Assembly: GCA_947464275.1 (NCBI GenBank)
Contig: CANHVU010000002.1
Span: 124,001 to 188,000 of the forward strand
DNA length: 64,000 nt
Direction: 5' to 3'
Source: Bacteroidota bacterium
GTDB taxonomy: Bacteria; Bacteroidota; Bacteroidia; UKL13-3
Positions 42,454 through 52,337 of this stretch are shown piece after piece. Position numbers and translations under genes: made by a program. Numbering within the stretch: position 1 is the first letter of the stretch; each line of letters starts with the position of its first letter. The notes under the pieces were generated by a model. That model saw only the letters and a list, made by a program, of their open reading frames with translations. It was not told where the DNA came from and made no database searches.

Positions 42454-43134
42454 ATGCATGATTTTGTGAAAATGAAAATATTGCCATTTAATAAGTTACC
42501 TTGTGAAAATACCAACAAAATAGGGTATAGTGGCGTAATGGATGATGTGTTTGAAGCCTTAATTGGTAGTTATATTGAAAACAGGATTGGTATTGTATCA
42601 AATTTTTTAACCAATAACTTGGCTAATAAATTAAAAGACAGCCTTGTTTTACTTAACAAAAATAGTTTGTTAATAGCCGCTGGCACAGGTAACTCTCAAA
42701 ATCCAAATCAAAATTCAGCTATAAGAGGTGATGCCATTTATTGGTTAGATAAAAATAATAATAACCAAGCTGAAGATGAGTTTTTTATACAAATAGAAAA
42801 TTTTATTAAATACCTAAACATGAGTTGCTATGCAGGTATTACAGATTACGAATTTCATTATACACTTTATGTAAAAGGAAGTTTTTATATCAAACACATT
42901 GATCAGTTTAAAAACGATACAAGCAGAGCTTATTCTTTAATAAGCTATTTAAATTTAGATTGGCAACCACATGATGGCGGTGAACTTTTGGTTTACAACA
43001 ATCAAAACAATAACGCACAAATCATTGAGCCCAAACAAGGAACAACTGTATTATTTAAAAGCAATGAAATGCCTCATGAAGTATTAGTTACTCAAAAACC
43101 ACGCATGAGTATTACGGGTTGGTTAAAGAAATAA
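42454..43134 (+). CDS. 2OG-Fe(II) oxygenase, prolyl-4-hydroxylase-like
   Basis: The track ORF (from 42196) runs antisense through the neighbouring exonuclease gene. The ATG at 42454 (MHDFVKMKILPFNKL) or 42472 is the real start. The protein has about 226 residues and the double-stranded beta-helix core: DYEFHYTLYVKGSFYIKHIDQFKNDTSRAYSLISYLNLDWQPHDGGELLVYN, with the iron-binding H-x-D. It ends with TTVLFKSNEMPHEVLVTQKPRMSITGWLKK, with the second His and the Arg that binds 2-oxoglutarate. It resembles bacterial EGLN/prolyl-hydroxylase relatives, some of which hydroxylate elongation factor Tu. The substrate here is unknown. Confidence 0.85.
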   Translation: MHDFVKMKILPFNKLPCENTNKIGYSGVMDDVFEALIGSYIENRIGIVSNFLTNNLANKLKDSLVLLNKNSLLIAAGTGNSQNPNQNSAIRGDAIYWLDKNNNNQAEDEFFIQIENFIKYLNMSCYAGITDYEFHYTLYVKGSFYIKHIDQFKNDTSRAYSLISYLNLDWQPHDGGELLVYNNQNNNAQIIEPKQGTTVLFKSNEMPHEVLVTQKPRMSITGWLKK

Positions 43135-43251
43135 TAGTTAGTCATCATTCATTTATACCTTTTATCTTTTTGCTACCTCGTTCCAACAATAATTTGGGCT
43201 GTTATTTTATTATTAAGCTATATTAGCTGCGCAATTAATCAATAAAAATTT

Positions 43252-45021
43252 ATGAAGCAGTTTTTCAAATTTATGTTTGCCAGTATGTTAGGATTTATAA
43301 TAAGTGGCGTGGTGTTGTTTTTTATCCTAATAGCAACTATAGCTGGCTTGGCATCAAGTGGCAATAAGGAAGAAGTTAAAGTACCCAATAATTCCATTTT
43401 AAAATTGGATCTTAACTATTTGATTCCAGAAAGAACAACTGAGAATATTTTAAAAAACTTTAATTTTCAAACTTTTGAAAGTAAAGAAGATGCTGGCTTA
43501 GATGATATTTTAGCTAATATTAAAAAGGCTGCTGCCGATGATAATATTAAAGGAATTTATTTGGTAATGGGCATTAACATGAACAGCTTTGCTACTTTAG
43601 AAGAAATAAGAAATGAACTGATTGAATTTAAAAAAACCAAAAAATTCATTTTAGCGTATGGCGAATTAGCCGACCAAAAATCATACTATTTAAGTTCAGT
43701 TGCCAATAAAGTATATTTGAATCCTGCAGGCGAGTTAATATTAAATGGTTTATCAAGCAGTGTAGTTTATTTAAAAACCATGTTCGAAAAAGTAGGAGTA
43801 AATCCTGAGTTGATTCGTCATGGTAAGTTTAAATCGGCAGGCGAGCCTTTAATTGCTGATAAAATGAGCGCTGCAAACAGAGAACAAATTAGCTCTTATT
43901 TGGGTAGCCTTTATTATACCATGGTAAATGGAATTGCCTCCGCACGAAAAAAATCAAGTACTGAAATAGAAAATATTATTAACCAATTATTGATTCAACA
44001 CCCTCAAGATGCAGTAAATCTTGGAATAGCTGATGGTTTAAAATATGATGATGAAATAGAAACTGAACTTAAAAAACTAGCGAATACTCCAAATGAAGAA
44101 AAAGTGAATATTGTTACTTTTGGAAAATACAGTAAAACGCCTAAAATAAATATCTCAACTAGCGAAGATAAAATAGCCATCATTTACTGTGATGGAGAGA
44201 TAATTAGTGGCGAAAGTACAGACGATGCAATGGGTAGCGAAACTATTGCTAAAGCCATTAAAAAAGTAAGATTGGATAATAATTATAAAGCCATTGTTTT
44301 ACGCATCAATTCGCCTGGAGGAAGTGCCATGGCTAGTGATGTAATTTGGCGTGAGGTAATTTTAGCTAAAAAAGTAAAGCCAATTGTGGTAAGTATGGCA
44401 AGTGTAGCTGCTAGTGGTGGATATTATATAGCTGCTCCTGCCGATGTAATAGTAGCTGAACCAAATACCATAACTGGTTCTATTGGTGTATTTGGGTTAA
44501 TGATAAATGCAAAAGAACTTTTAAATAATAAAATTGGGGTAAATGTAGAAACTGTAAAGTTTGGTGAATATGCTGATTTAGGTTCTATTGATAGGCCTTT
44601 AACAACTGCCGAAAGAGCCATTATTCAGAAGGGTGTTGATAGAATTTACGATGATTTTATTACCAAAGTAGCTGAAGGAAGAAAGCTAAAAAAAGAACAA
44701 GTAGATAGTATTGCACAGGGAAGAGTTTGGGTAGGATTAGATGCTAAAAAGATTGGTTTAGTAGATGAATTTGGTGGTTTAGATAAAGCACTTGAAATAG
44801 CTAAAAACAAAGCAAAACTTACGGATTACAGAACAGTAAGTTTCCCAGAATTAAAAAACCCTCTTCAAAATTTATTTTCAGATGTATCGGAACAAGCAAA
44901 TATGTATTTTGCTAAAAAAAGTTTAACACCTGAGCAATTTAAGTTAATTAACAGTATTGAAAAACTTATGCATTACCGCGGTGTACAAGCCCGAATGAGT
45001 TTTGATATCAACGTACAATAG
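43252..45021 (+). CDS. sppA: Signal peptide peptidase SppA, long (67K) form
   Basis: A 589-residue inner-membrane serine protease that degrades cleaved signal peptides. One N-terminal membrane helix (MLGFIISGVVLFFILIATIAGLAS) is followed by two tandem S49 domains, as in the E. coli enzyme. The N-terminal domain supplies the catalytic Lys (LADQKSYYLSSVANKVYLNPAGEL). The C-terminal domain supplies the Ser (VSMASVAASGGYYIAAPADVIVAEPNTITGSIGVFG). A clean terminator follows. Confidence 0.95.
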   Translation: MKQFFKFMFASMLGFIISGVVLFFILIATIAGLASSGNKEEVKVPNNSILKLDLNYLIPERTTENILKNFNFQTFESKEDAGLDDILANIKKAAADDNIKGIYLVMGINMNSFATLEEIRNELIEFKKTKKFILAYGELADQKSYYLSSVANKVYLNPAGELILNGLSSSVVYLKTMFEKVGVNPELIRHGKFKSAGEPLIADKMSAANREQISSYLGSLYYTMVNGIASARKKSSTEIENIINQLLIQHPQDAVNLGIADGLKYDDEIETELKKLANTPNEEKVNIVTFGKYSKTPKINISTSEDKIAIIYCDGEIISGESTDDAMGSETIAKAIKKVRLDNNYKAIVLRINSPGGSAMASDVIWREVILAKKVKPIVVSMASVAASGGYYIAAPADVIVAEPNTITGSIGVFGLMINAKELLNNKIGVNVETVKFGEYADLGSIDRPLTTAERAIIQKGVDRIYDDFITKVAEGRKLKKEQVDSIAQGRVWVGLDAKKIGLVDEFGGLDKALEIAKNKAKLTDYRTVSFPELKNPLQNLFSDVSEQANMYFAKKSLTPEQFKLINSIEKLMHYRGVQARMSFDINVQ

Positions 45022-45043
45022 TTGATTTGAAAATTAATAAAAC

Positions 45044-45079
45044 AAAAAAAGCTGCTTTAATAAAAAGCAGCTTTTTTTG
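45044..45079. terminator. Bidirectional terminator between sppA and the SlyD-like gene
   Basis: AAAAAAAGCTGCTTT-AATA-AAAAGCAGCTTTTTTT is a strong stem flanked by A and T runs, placed between two convergent stops. Confidence 0.9.
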
Positions 45080-45093
45080 TTTTGTTTAAAGTA

Positions 45094-45603
45094 TTAGTGA
45101 TGAGCGTGTCCATCAGCACCGTGTGCGTGGCCATGAGCTAATTCTTCGGTAGTAGCTTCTCTAATACCTACTATTTCACCTTCAAATTTTAAGTCAGTTC
45201 CCGCTAAAGGATGGTTAAAATCCATTTCTACGTAAGTATTGGTAATGGCCAATACAGTACCTGTAAGTTGGTTTCCTTCTTCATCGTTCATAGGAACAAC
45301 TGCGCCAACATACACATATTCAGTTTCCATGTTTCCATCTTCATCTAAAAATGCATCCACTGGAATTTGAACTATTTCGTTTGGATTAGGATTGCCATAA
45401 GCATTTGCCGATTCAATGGAGAATTCAAAAGTTTCGCCAATGTTTTTACCATGTAAGTTTATTTCAAACTCAGGAATTACAGCACCTGTGCCAAATAAAA
45501 ATACCATTGGATGTTCTGGAGAAGTTTCTTCAATTTTTTCTCCTGTTTTGTGGTTAGATAACTTGTAATTTAAAGTAACAACCTTATTTGCTTCTATTGC
45601 CAT
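45094..45603 (-). CDS. FKBP-type peptidyl-prolyl isomerase, SlyD-like
   Basis: The ATG at 45603 gives MAIEANKVVTLNYKLSNHKTGEKIEET, the typical SlyD start; the track start adds 14 residues without support. The 169-residue protein has the FKBP half-domain (HPMVFLFGTGAVIPEFEINLHGKNIGETFEF), the IF insert (NEIVQIPVDAFLDEDG...YVYVGAVVPMNDEEGNQLTGTVLAI) and the closing DFNHPLAGTDLKFEGEIVGIREAT. The C-terminal His-rich tail (HGHAHGADGHAHH) can bind nickel or other divalent metals in SlyD. A cytoplasmic folding catalyst and metal-binding chaperone. Confidence 0.93.
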   Translation of the reverse strand: MAIEANKVVTLNYKLSNHKTGEKIEETSPEHPMVFLFGTGAVIPEFEINLHGKNIGETFEFSIESANAYGNPNPNEIVQIPVDAFLDEDGNMETEYVYVGAVVPMNDEEGNQLTGTVLAITNTYVEMDFNHPLAGTDLKFEGEIVGIREATTEELAHGHAHGADGHAHH

Positions 45604-45882
45604 TTTATTTAAAATAAGGGCTGAAAGGTAGGTATTAAATAACACTTTCCTAAAATTATTGATTAGTAAGTTGTTATTTAATAAGTTTTGTGAAATAATT
45701 TAGGTCTTTAAAAAAAGTCGCTTTGGTTTTTAGGTCCAATTAATCGCATTTGTTTGAAGATATATAACACAGTTTTGTTATAAAACTTTAAAGTACTTTT
45801 CCAATAAAGTATCATACTTGTTTTTACTATTCAATATATTCAATTATAATATTAAATTCGATTAACTTTAATTCGAAAAACA

Positions 45883-46908
45883 ATGAAAAAACTTACCACA
45901 TTTTGGATATTATTAATATTATTTATTAGTATCCTAAAAGCGCAAACTAACGCACAAACAGAACGTACTTTTAGCAACATTAATATTAAGCCTGCTGATT
46001 TAATAGTGGAGGGGCTAATTACAAATATTTCTTATTTTAGAGATACTACCGAAGCCATAAAAAACTATGGACTAAGAAACCCATCACGAGACAATGACGA
46101 TGCTATTTGGTTTGTTAAATATACCATTGAAGTACAAAAAATTTTTAAAGGGCAAAAAATTACTACTGTTACCGTAATTGATCAAAATAGAGATAGGGAA
46201 ATTTACTTAAATAATAGAGAAATTACATTAAAAATAGGAAGACAATTACATGGTGGTAATTTAAGTAATTTTCCATTAAACTCGTTAAGTATATTTTTTC
46301 TAAAAAAAGATTTTGTTCCTAATTTAAATGCCATAAAAAATGAAAATATTTATAGTTTTACTGAAATAAGATGTGTTGGTGATTATAATTCTTTACGTGA
46401 AACTAGAATTAGTATAAGAGAAAAAGGTTTTTTTGATGAGGATAAAGAGTTTGAAAACTTAGAAGAATTTTATAAATACTTAGAAAAAGAAACTAAAACT
46501 AAAAAAATAGATATTACTCACAAGCATTTTTTTGTAAATAATACCCTAGAAAAAGAAAGAAATTATATTGGCACCCATTTTGGCGATAGCAGCAACTCAG
46601 AATCATTTATGAAAAAAATTAGAAATGGTACTATTAACCAATTAAACGCAGATAGTTTTTTAGTAAAACAAAAACCACCTCTAACTAAAAAAGAACTACG
46701 ATTACAGAAAAGAGAAAGAATACGCAAAGGCGAAGAGGCTAAAATAAAATTTAAAAAAGCACAGGATAAAATTAAAGAAGATTTAAACTATTACAAAAAA
46801 ACAGGTAGTTTAAACAAGTTAGACGAAACATTAACTTATCGTAAAATTTGTTTGTCTTGTATTTTGGCGACTATAAATACAGAACATATTGCACCAATAG
46901 TAGCATAA
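45883..46908 (+). CDS. Hypothetical secreted protein
   Basis: A 341-residue protein with signal peptide MKKLTTFWILLILFISILKAQ. The N-terminal half (NINIKPADLIVEGLITNISYF..., WFVKYTIEVQKIFKGQKITTVTVID..., LSIFFLKKDFVP) resembles the beta-domain at the start of many Bacteroidota surface proteins that normally end in a T9SS signal. The second half is a charged, probably coiled-coil Lys/Glu stretch (TKKELRLQKRERIRKGEEAKIKFKKAQDKIKEDLNYYKK). The last 24 codons overlap the convergent DUF2238 gene antisense by 73 bp and lack a sorting domain, so the gene may be 3'-truncated and read through. Confidence 0.7.
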   Translation: MKKLTTFWILLILFISILKAQTNAQTERTFSNINIKPADLIVEGLITNISYFRDTTEAIKNYGLRNPSRDNDDAIWFVKYTIEVQKIFKGQKITTVTVIDQNRDREIYLNNREITLKIGRQLHGGNLSNFPLNSLSIFFLKKDFVPNLNAIKNENIYSFTEIRCVGDYNSLRETRISIREKGFFDEDKEFENLEEFYKYLEKETKTKKIDITHKHFFVNNTLEKERNYIGTHFGDSSNSESFMKKIRNGTINQLNADSFLVKQKPPLTKKELRLQKRERIRKGEEAKIKFKKAQDKIKEDLNYYKKTGSLNKLDETLTYRKICLSCILATINTEHIAPIVA

Positions 46909-47429
46909 AGCATATCCGATTGAGTATCCCAAACATAACCTTGAGTTCCTAAAAATGCATCTCCCGATTCTCCTGAAAATAGGGCTACAAACCATTCTAA
47001 AAATTCGTAAAAAACACTTATTGAAACACAAATACAAACTATTATAAATGGTTGCCAACTTTTTACTTCAATAATATTTTTCCTTACAAATATTTCTCTA
47101 ATAATGAGTGCAGGAACAAAACCTTGGGCAAAATGTCCAACTTTATCATAATTATTCCTGCTTTGGTCAAAAACCATTTTTATCCAATTAAATAAAGGAA
47201 CTTCGGCATAAGTATAATGTCCACCAATAAAAAGAATATAACAATGTACTAAAATAAAGGAGTAGGTAAAGTAGGTGAATTTAAATTTACGGTAGGTAAA
47301 TACAAGCACAACAAAGCCAATTATTGCAGGGAAAACTTCAAGTATCCAAGTAAAATAATCGTGTGGACGAATCCCGGAAATTATTAATCCTAAAAAGAAT
47401 AAAGCAATTAATAGATAGTGTTTTTTCAT
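46836..47429 (-). CDS. DUF2238 (YjdF-like) membrane protein
   Basis: A 197-residue inner-membrane protein with about six membrane segments. The family core is clear: NYDKVGHFAQGFVPALIIREIFVRKN, then VSISVFYEFLEWFVALFSGESGDAFLGTQGYVWDTQSDMLYATIGA. The conserved His, Glu and Asp residues within membrane segments are typical of DUF2238. Function is unknown. Its 3' end overlaps the convergent plus-strand gene. Confidence 0.9.
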   Translation of the reverse strand: MKKHYLLIALFFLGLIISGIRPHDYFTWILEVFPAIIGFVVLVFTYRKFKFTYFTYSFILVHCYILFIGGHYTYAEVPLFNWIKMVFDQSRNNYDKVGHFAQGFVPALIIREIFVRKNIIEVKSWQPFIIVCICVSISVFYEFLEWFVALFSGESGDAFLGTQGYVWDTQSDMLYATIGAICSVFIVAKIQDKQILR

Positions 47430-47487
47430 TTATAAAAAATTTAAACAAAGCCTAAAAACCTATCAACTAACAACCGTTAACCATCAA

Positions 47488-49836
47488 CTAGTCTTCTGGT
47501 TCTACCTCCACAAAAGTGGTGTCAAACTCTTTTTTGTTATTGATTGATTTTTCTAATGAAAGCAATAAAGAAGGAAGTAATAACAAATTCATCAACATAC
47601 CAAAAATTAATGATAATGATGTTAATACACCTAAGGCTATGGTTCCTCCAAATGAACTTGCTGCAAAAATAATGAAGCCACCAAAAAGTGCTACTGCAGT
47701 ATAGATAATACTTGGACCAGCTTCAGTTAAACTTTCAGGAATGGCAATTTTCATATCCCAATTATTCTTTTTTAAACTATGCCTATATTTAGCCAAATAA
47801 TGTATGGTAAAGTCAACCACAATTCCATAAGCAATACTAAAAATAATAATGGTAGATGGTTTTAACCTAATATGGAAAAAGCCCATAATACCTAAAGTAA
47901 CAATTAAAGGAATGATGTTTGGCAATAACGAAATAAGCATCATACGCCATGAAGCAAATAAAAATATCATCATAAACGAATTAAGTAACAATGCCCAAAA
48001 TACAGAACTTAACAAGTTATTGATAAGGTAATCGTTTCCTTTTAAAAATATAGCGCTGGTTCCAGTAAGTTTTACCGAGTATTTATCTTTATCAAAAATA
48101 GAATCTACTTTTTGTTGCACCATTTGATGGATTCGCTTAATATCGGTTGAACCTACATCGGCCATTTGAATACTAACCCTAGCCGTTTGAAAAGTGCTAT
48201 CCACCATTGATTTTAACAAATTAGGCTTACCTGCTTGTTGTTTGGGTAAATAATTCACTATTTCGCTAATAGCCAATACATCTGGTAATTGGTAGTAACG
48301 TACATCGCCATTATTCATGCCTTGGTTGGCAAATTTTAAGAAATCAACTACAGAAGTAGCTTTGCTAAACTCAGGAATTTTAGCCAATTCTTTTTCTAAT
48401 CTGTTAATTTTTTGAAGCGTTGCATAATCCTTAATGCCATTTGGACGTTTGGTATCAATGGCTATTTCGTAAGGTAAAATACCTTTCAAGTTCTTTTCAA
48501 AAAACTTCAAGTCTTTGTAAACCTTATTTTCTTCAGGCATATCATCAACCACATAACCAGTTCCATCAACCATTAAAGCACCTCCAACACTAGCCAACAC
48601 CAATAAAATGGTTGATATGTAAATAGCCTTACGTTTGTTATACACCAAGTAATTACAAAACGCTAATACTTTATTTAAACGCTTAGCTTCTAAATGTTTG
48701 GTATGTTTAACTTTAGGAGGCGGTAAATAACTGTAAACTATTGGAATAAATACCAAACTGATTACATAAATAAGCATGATATTGATACCTGAAACTACCG
48801 AAAACTGGTCTAGTACGGCACTTCCCGAAAAACTAAATACACAAAAACCAATGGCAGTAGTAATATTGGTTAAAAATAAAGCCAAACCATTTTTGGCAAT
48901 TAATTCTTTAATGGCCTTTATTTTATCGTTGTGTTTTAAAAACTCTTGATGGTACACATTGAGCAAATAAATACAATTTTGCACCCCAACTATTACCATT
49001 AAAGGCGGAATAATACCTGTAAGTAAACTAATTTTATAACCAAACAATGCTATGGTACCAACAGTACAAATTACACCAACTATTACAACTACTAACGAAA
49101 GAATAACTGCACTAATAAACCTAAAGAATACAAAAATAAAAATGGCAGTTACTAAAATAGATAGGTAAATAAAAATTTTAATTTCATCGGCCACCTTGCT
49201 GCTCATAACGGTGCGCACATAAGGCAAACCTGAGTAATGCATTTCGCATCCATACTTTTTACCAAATTCATTAGCAGCTTGTTCTATACTGTTAACCAGC
49301 GGAATACGTTCTTTGCTATCTAACTTTTCCTTTTTTAAAGTAATAGCTAAAAGCGTAACATTACTTTCAGGGTTGTATAAAAATCCGTTATAAAATTTTA
49401 AATCGGCTACTTGATTTTTAAAACTATCAAGTTGGCTTTGGTTTTCTATTTTGCTTTTAAGTAATGGTTGTAAACTAAGCGTTTGTAAGCTATCGTTTCT
49501 GTTAATGGTTTGAATATTGCTTAACGATACTACTTTTTCAATGCCATCAATTCCTTCTATTTGCTTGGTTAAATTACTCCAATCGTTAAAAAAATTGTAT
49601 TCAAAAATTTTGACTGATTGAACACCAATTACCAAAACATTTCCATCTTCGCCAAAAGTATTTTTAAACTTGATGTAATCAATATAATCGGGGTCATCGG
49701 CCGGAATTATCTTAGCAAAATCGTAAGTGAGTTGAACTTTACCAGCATAGTATCCAAAAAATACGGTAGTAATTGCAATGGCTAAAAGACTTTGCCATCT
49801 ATATCTTAAAATAAAATCAGCTAATTTGCTCCACAT
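47488..49836 (-). CDS. RND/MMPL-type transporter with sterol-sensing-like domains
   Basis: A 782-residue membrane protein with two halves, each with one helix, a large periplasmic loop and five more helices (12 TM in all). First half: RYRWQSLLAIAITTVFFGYYAGKVQLTYDFAKIIPADDPDYIDYIKFKNTFG, then RFISAVILSLVVVIVGVICTVGTIALFGYKISLLTGIIPPLMVIVGVQNCIYLLNVYHQE. Second half: LLPNIIPLIVTLGIMGFFHIRLKPSTIIIFSIAYGIVVDFTIHYLAKYRHSL, with the TM10-type Asp. Members move lipids or hydrophobic compounds (hopanoid transporters, MmpL). The substrate is not determinable. It stands alone here without adaptor or duct genes. Confidence 0.9.
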   Translation of the reverse strand: MWSKLADFILRYRWQSLLAIAITTVFFGYYAGKVQLTYDFAKIIPADDPDYIDYIKFKNTFGEDGNVLVIGVQSVKIFEYNFFNDWSNLTKQIEGIDGIEKVVSLSNIQTINRNDSLQTLSLQPLLKSKIENQSQLDSFKNQVADLKFYNGFLYNPESNVTLLAITLKKEKLDSKERIPLVNSIEQAANEFGKKYGCEMHYSGLPYVRTVMSSKVADEIKIFIYLSILVTAIFIFVFFRFISAVILSLVVVIVGVICTVGTIALFGYKISLLTGIIPPLMVIVGVQNCIYLLNVYHQEFLKHNDKIKAIKELIAKNGLALFLTNITTAIGFCVFSFSGSAVLDQFSVVSGINIMLIYVISLVFIPIVYSYLPPPKVKHTKHLEAKRLNKVLAFCNYLVYNKRKAIYISTILLVLASVGGALMVDGTGYVVDDMPEENKVYKDLKFFEKNLKGILPYEIAIDTKRPNGIKDYATLQKINRLEKELAKIPEFSKATSVVDFLKFANQGMNNGDVRYYQLPDVLAISEIVNYLPKQQAGKPNLLKSMVDSTFQTARVSIQMADVGSTDIKRIHQMVQQKVDSIFDKDKYSVKLTGTSAIFLKGNDYLINNLLSSVFWALLLNSFMMIFLFASWRMMLISLLPNIIPLIVTLGIMGFFHIRLKPSTIIIFSIAYGIVVDFTIHYLAKYRHSLKKNNWDMKIAIPESLTEAGPSIIYTAVALFGGFIIFAASSFGGTIALGVLTSLSLIFGMLMNLLLLPSLLLSLEKSINNKKEFDTTFVEVEPED

Positions 49837-49950
49837 AAAACTTGCGCAAAATAAACAAATAATTGAGGCTTACCATTTGATTTCATATAATTGTAAAATA
49901 ATTATTCAAATGAAACGTTTGAGAAATAGTTTTTATTAATTTGCCCTATA

Positions 49951-52233
49951 ATGATTAAAAAAATTTGCATCACGCTATATCTGTTTTTACCCATTTTTAT
50001 TTTAGCCCAACCTGCTGGTGGCCTTGGAACTTGGCGCGTCCATTTGCCATATTGGCAAAATAAAACCATAGCTGCTATTGGCAGCACAGTTTATGTTGGT
50101 TCATCAAGTTCAGTTTTTTCATACAATGAAGCCGATAAAGAATTAGAACGCATTTCAAAAGTTAATGGACTTTCAGATGTGGAAGTAAAGTTATTGCGCA
50201 GCAATCCTAATAATAATTTACTATTTATAGTTTATGAAAACGGAAATATTGATTTGCTCCAAAATGAGGTAATTACCAACATGCCACAGATTTTTCAACG
50301 TAATGTAATTGGCAAAAAATCTATTAATGATTTAACCTTTTACAACGGAAAAGCTTATTTGGCTTGCAGTTTTGGTATTGTTGTAATTGATATTAATAAA
50401 AAACAAATTGTTGATTCGTACCAAAATATTGGTGTTAATGGTAGTAATATTGAAATTTTAGACGTAGCCATTTTAGATAATTTTATATACGCATCAACTT
50501 ATAATGGTGTTTATAGGGCTAAGTTAAACAGTGGTAATTTGAGTGATTTTAACTTTTGGAGTCTAGTTAAATCATCTACAAAAAGTAATAAAATAGAAGC
50601 TTATAATGGAATGTTGTATGCCGAAATTGATAGTGTTTTAAATACTTTTAGCAATAATACTTGGACAGCAAGTAATGATTCTGATTTGAATAATGTACTT
50701 GATTTAGTTATTAGTAATAATAAATTAATTGTCACTACCTATCTTAATGTAAGTGAAATTGCTGCAAATAATGTAATAACTAAAACAGGGAAAGCACTTA
50801 AAAACTCCGCAATCCAATTACCTAACAACCGATTTGCTTGTGTAGATAATTTTGCGGGCATCCATCTTTTTCCGGGTGGAGAGTTTAATGGGTCTGACTT
50901 TATTTATCCAAATGGTCCATACAATAAAATTGCCACTGATTTTAAATTTATTAATGGAAAAATATATGCTGCAAGTGGTTATGCACCTTACTTTAACGAA
51001 AGTTTTAGTCACAATGGTTTATATATTTTTGATAATAATATTTGGACTAATACCAGTCAAGGAAATGCAATTACACCTGATTCCATAAGAGATATTTTGT
51101 CGATAGCTTACGATAATGTAAATGATAAACTTTTTGCAGCCTCTTATGGTTCAGGCTTGGTTAAAATGGATTTGACAGGCAAAGTAGAAGCGGTTTACAA
51201 TAAAAACAATAGCATTTTGCAAGAAGCATTTGGCGGAAGTTGTCGTGTTCCTGCATTGGCTTTTGATGCTGATAATAATTTATGGTTTACGAATCATTCT
51301 AGTGGTCAACCATTGTGCGCATTAAAGTCAGACGGTACGATGCAATGTTTTTCAGTAGGTAACGTTTTTGGCGGAAGTAATTATGTTACTGCAATTGCCA
51401 TTGACGATATGAATCAAAAATGGGTAGCTCATTCGCGTGAGGGAGGTTTACTTGTATATAATAATGGACTAGATATTAATAATGCAAATGATGACGCTTA
51501 TAAAGTATTGAATAAAGATATTGGAAATGGAGCCTTAGCGAGTAATCAGGTTAATTGTTTGGCAAAAGATAAAAATGGAGAAATTTGGGTTGGAACAAGC
51601 GAAGGTCTGAGTATTTTTAGTAGTCCTGAAAGTGTATTTGATGGTTCTGATAAAACATCATTCGATTCTCGCCAAATTGTAATAAAAACAGGCTTGGTGT
51701 ATTCCAATTTTTTAGGCGGAGAAAATGTAACTTGCATAACTGTTGATAAAGCCAATAGAAAGTGGATTGGAACTAATAATGGTGCTTGGTTAGTATCAAG
51801 CGATGGATATACTGTAATTCATAATTTTACTACCAAAAACAGTTCATTAATAGATAATAATATTTTGAGTATTGGTGTAAATGATAATACCGGAGAAGTT
51901 TTTTTTAGTACTTTAAAAGGTATGGTTAGCTTCATGGCTGATGCTACTGAAGCTAAGGAAGACTATAATGCTGTAGATATTTACCCAAATCCTGTTCGTC
52001 CTAATTTTATTGGAAATATTGCTATCAAGGGTTTAGCCGAAGCAAATGCAAACGTAAAAATTACTGATATAGCAGGCAATTTGGTGGCAGAAACGCAATC
52101 TTATGGAGGTTTTGCAACTTGGGATGGTAAAAATTTCGCAGGTTCAAGAGTTTCAACCGGAGTTTATTTAATTTTTTCTGCAAGTAAAGATGGTGCTAAA
52201 TCGTTTGTAGGTAAAATTGCATTTATCAATTAA
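49951..52233 (+). CDS. porZ: PorZ-like T9SS surface component (beta-propeller protein)
   Basis: A 760-residue exported protein. Signal peptide MIKKICITLYLFLPIFILAQ. The mature start GGLGTWRVHLPYWQNKTIAAIGSTVYVGSSSSVFSYNEADKELERISKVNGLSDVEVKLLRSNPNNNLLFIVYENGNIDLL is the characteristic PorZ propeller opening. A second propeller with two-component-regulator-type blades follows (NLWFTNHSSGQPL, KWVAHSREGGLLVYNNG, EIWVGTSEGLSIFSS, KWIGTNNGAWLVSSDG). The C-terminal sandwich (VDIYPNPVRPNFIGNIAIKG...GVYLIFSASKDGAKSFVGKIAFIN) is T9SS-CTD-like. In Porphyromonas gingivalis PorZ works with the sortase PorU to deliver anionic LPS to cargo. Length matches (about 776 there). Confidence 0.9.
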   Translation: MIKKICITLYLFLPIFILAQPAGGLGTWRVHLPYWQNKTIAAIGSTVYVGSSSSVFSYNEADKELERISKVNGLSDVEVKLLRSNPNNNLLFIVYENGNIDLLQNEVITNMPQIFQRNVIGKKSINDLTFYNGKAYLACSFGIVVIDINKKQIVDSYQNIGVNGSNIEILDVAILDNFIYASTYNGVYRAKLNSGNLSDFNFWSLVKSSTKSNKIEAYNGMLYAEIDSVLNTFSNNTWTASNDSDLNNVLDLVISNNKLIVTTYLNVSEIAANNVITKTGKALKNSAIQLPNNRFACVDNFAGIHLFPGGEFNGSDFIYPNGPYNKIATDFKFINGKIYAASGYAPYFNESFSHNGLYIFDNNIWTNTSQGNAITPDSIRDILSIAYDNVNDKLFAASYGSGLVKMDLTGKVEAVYNKNNSILQEAFGGSCRVPALAFDADNNLWFTNHSSGQPLCALKSDGTMQCFSVGNVFGGSNYVTAIAIDDMNQKWVAHSREGGLLVYNNGLDINNANDDAYKVLNKDIGNGALASNQVNCLAKDKNGEIWVGTSEGLSIFSSPESVFDGSDKTSFDSRQIVIKTGLVYSNFLGGENVTCITVDKANRKWIGTNNGAWLVSSDGYTVIHNFTTKNSSLIDNNILSIGVNDNTGEVFFSTLKGMVSFMADATEAKEDYNAVDIYPNPVRPNFIGNIAIKGLAEANANVKITDIAGNLVAETQSYGGFATWDGKNFAGSRVSTGVYLIFSASKDGAKSFVGKIAFIN

Positions 52234-52337
52234 TTATTTTCAATTTTTAAAATATTCATAAATTAATTTTTAGCAAATTGGTTTTTTGCCATTTTGTAAA
52301 TCAATCTTATATATTCGTACTTCATAAATTTTAGAAA

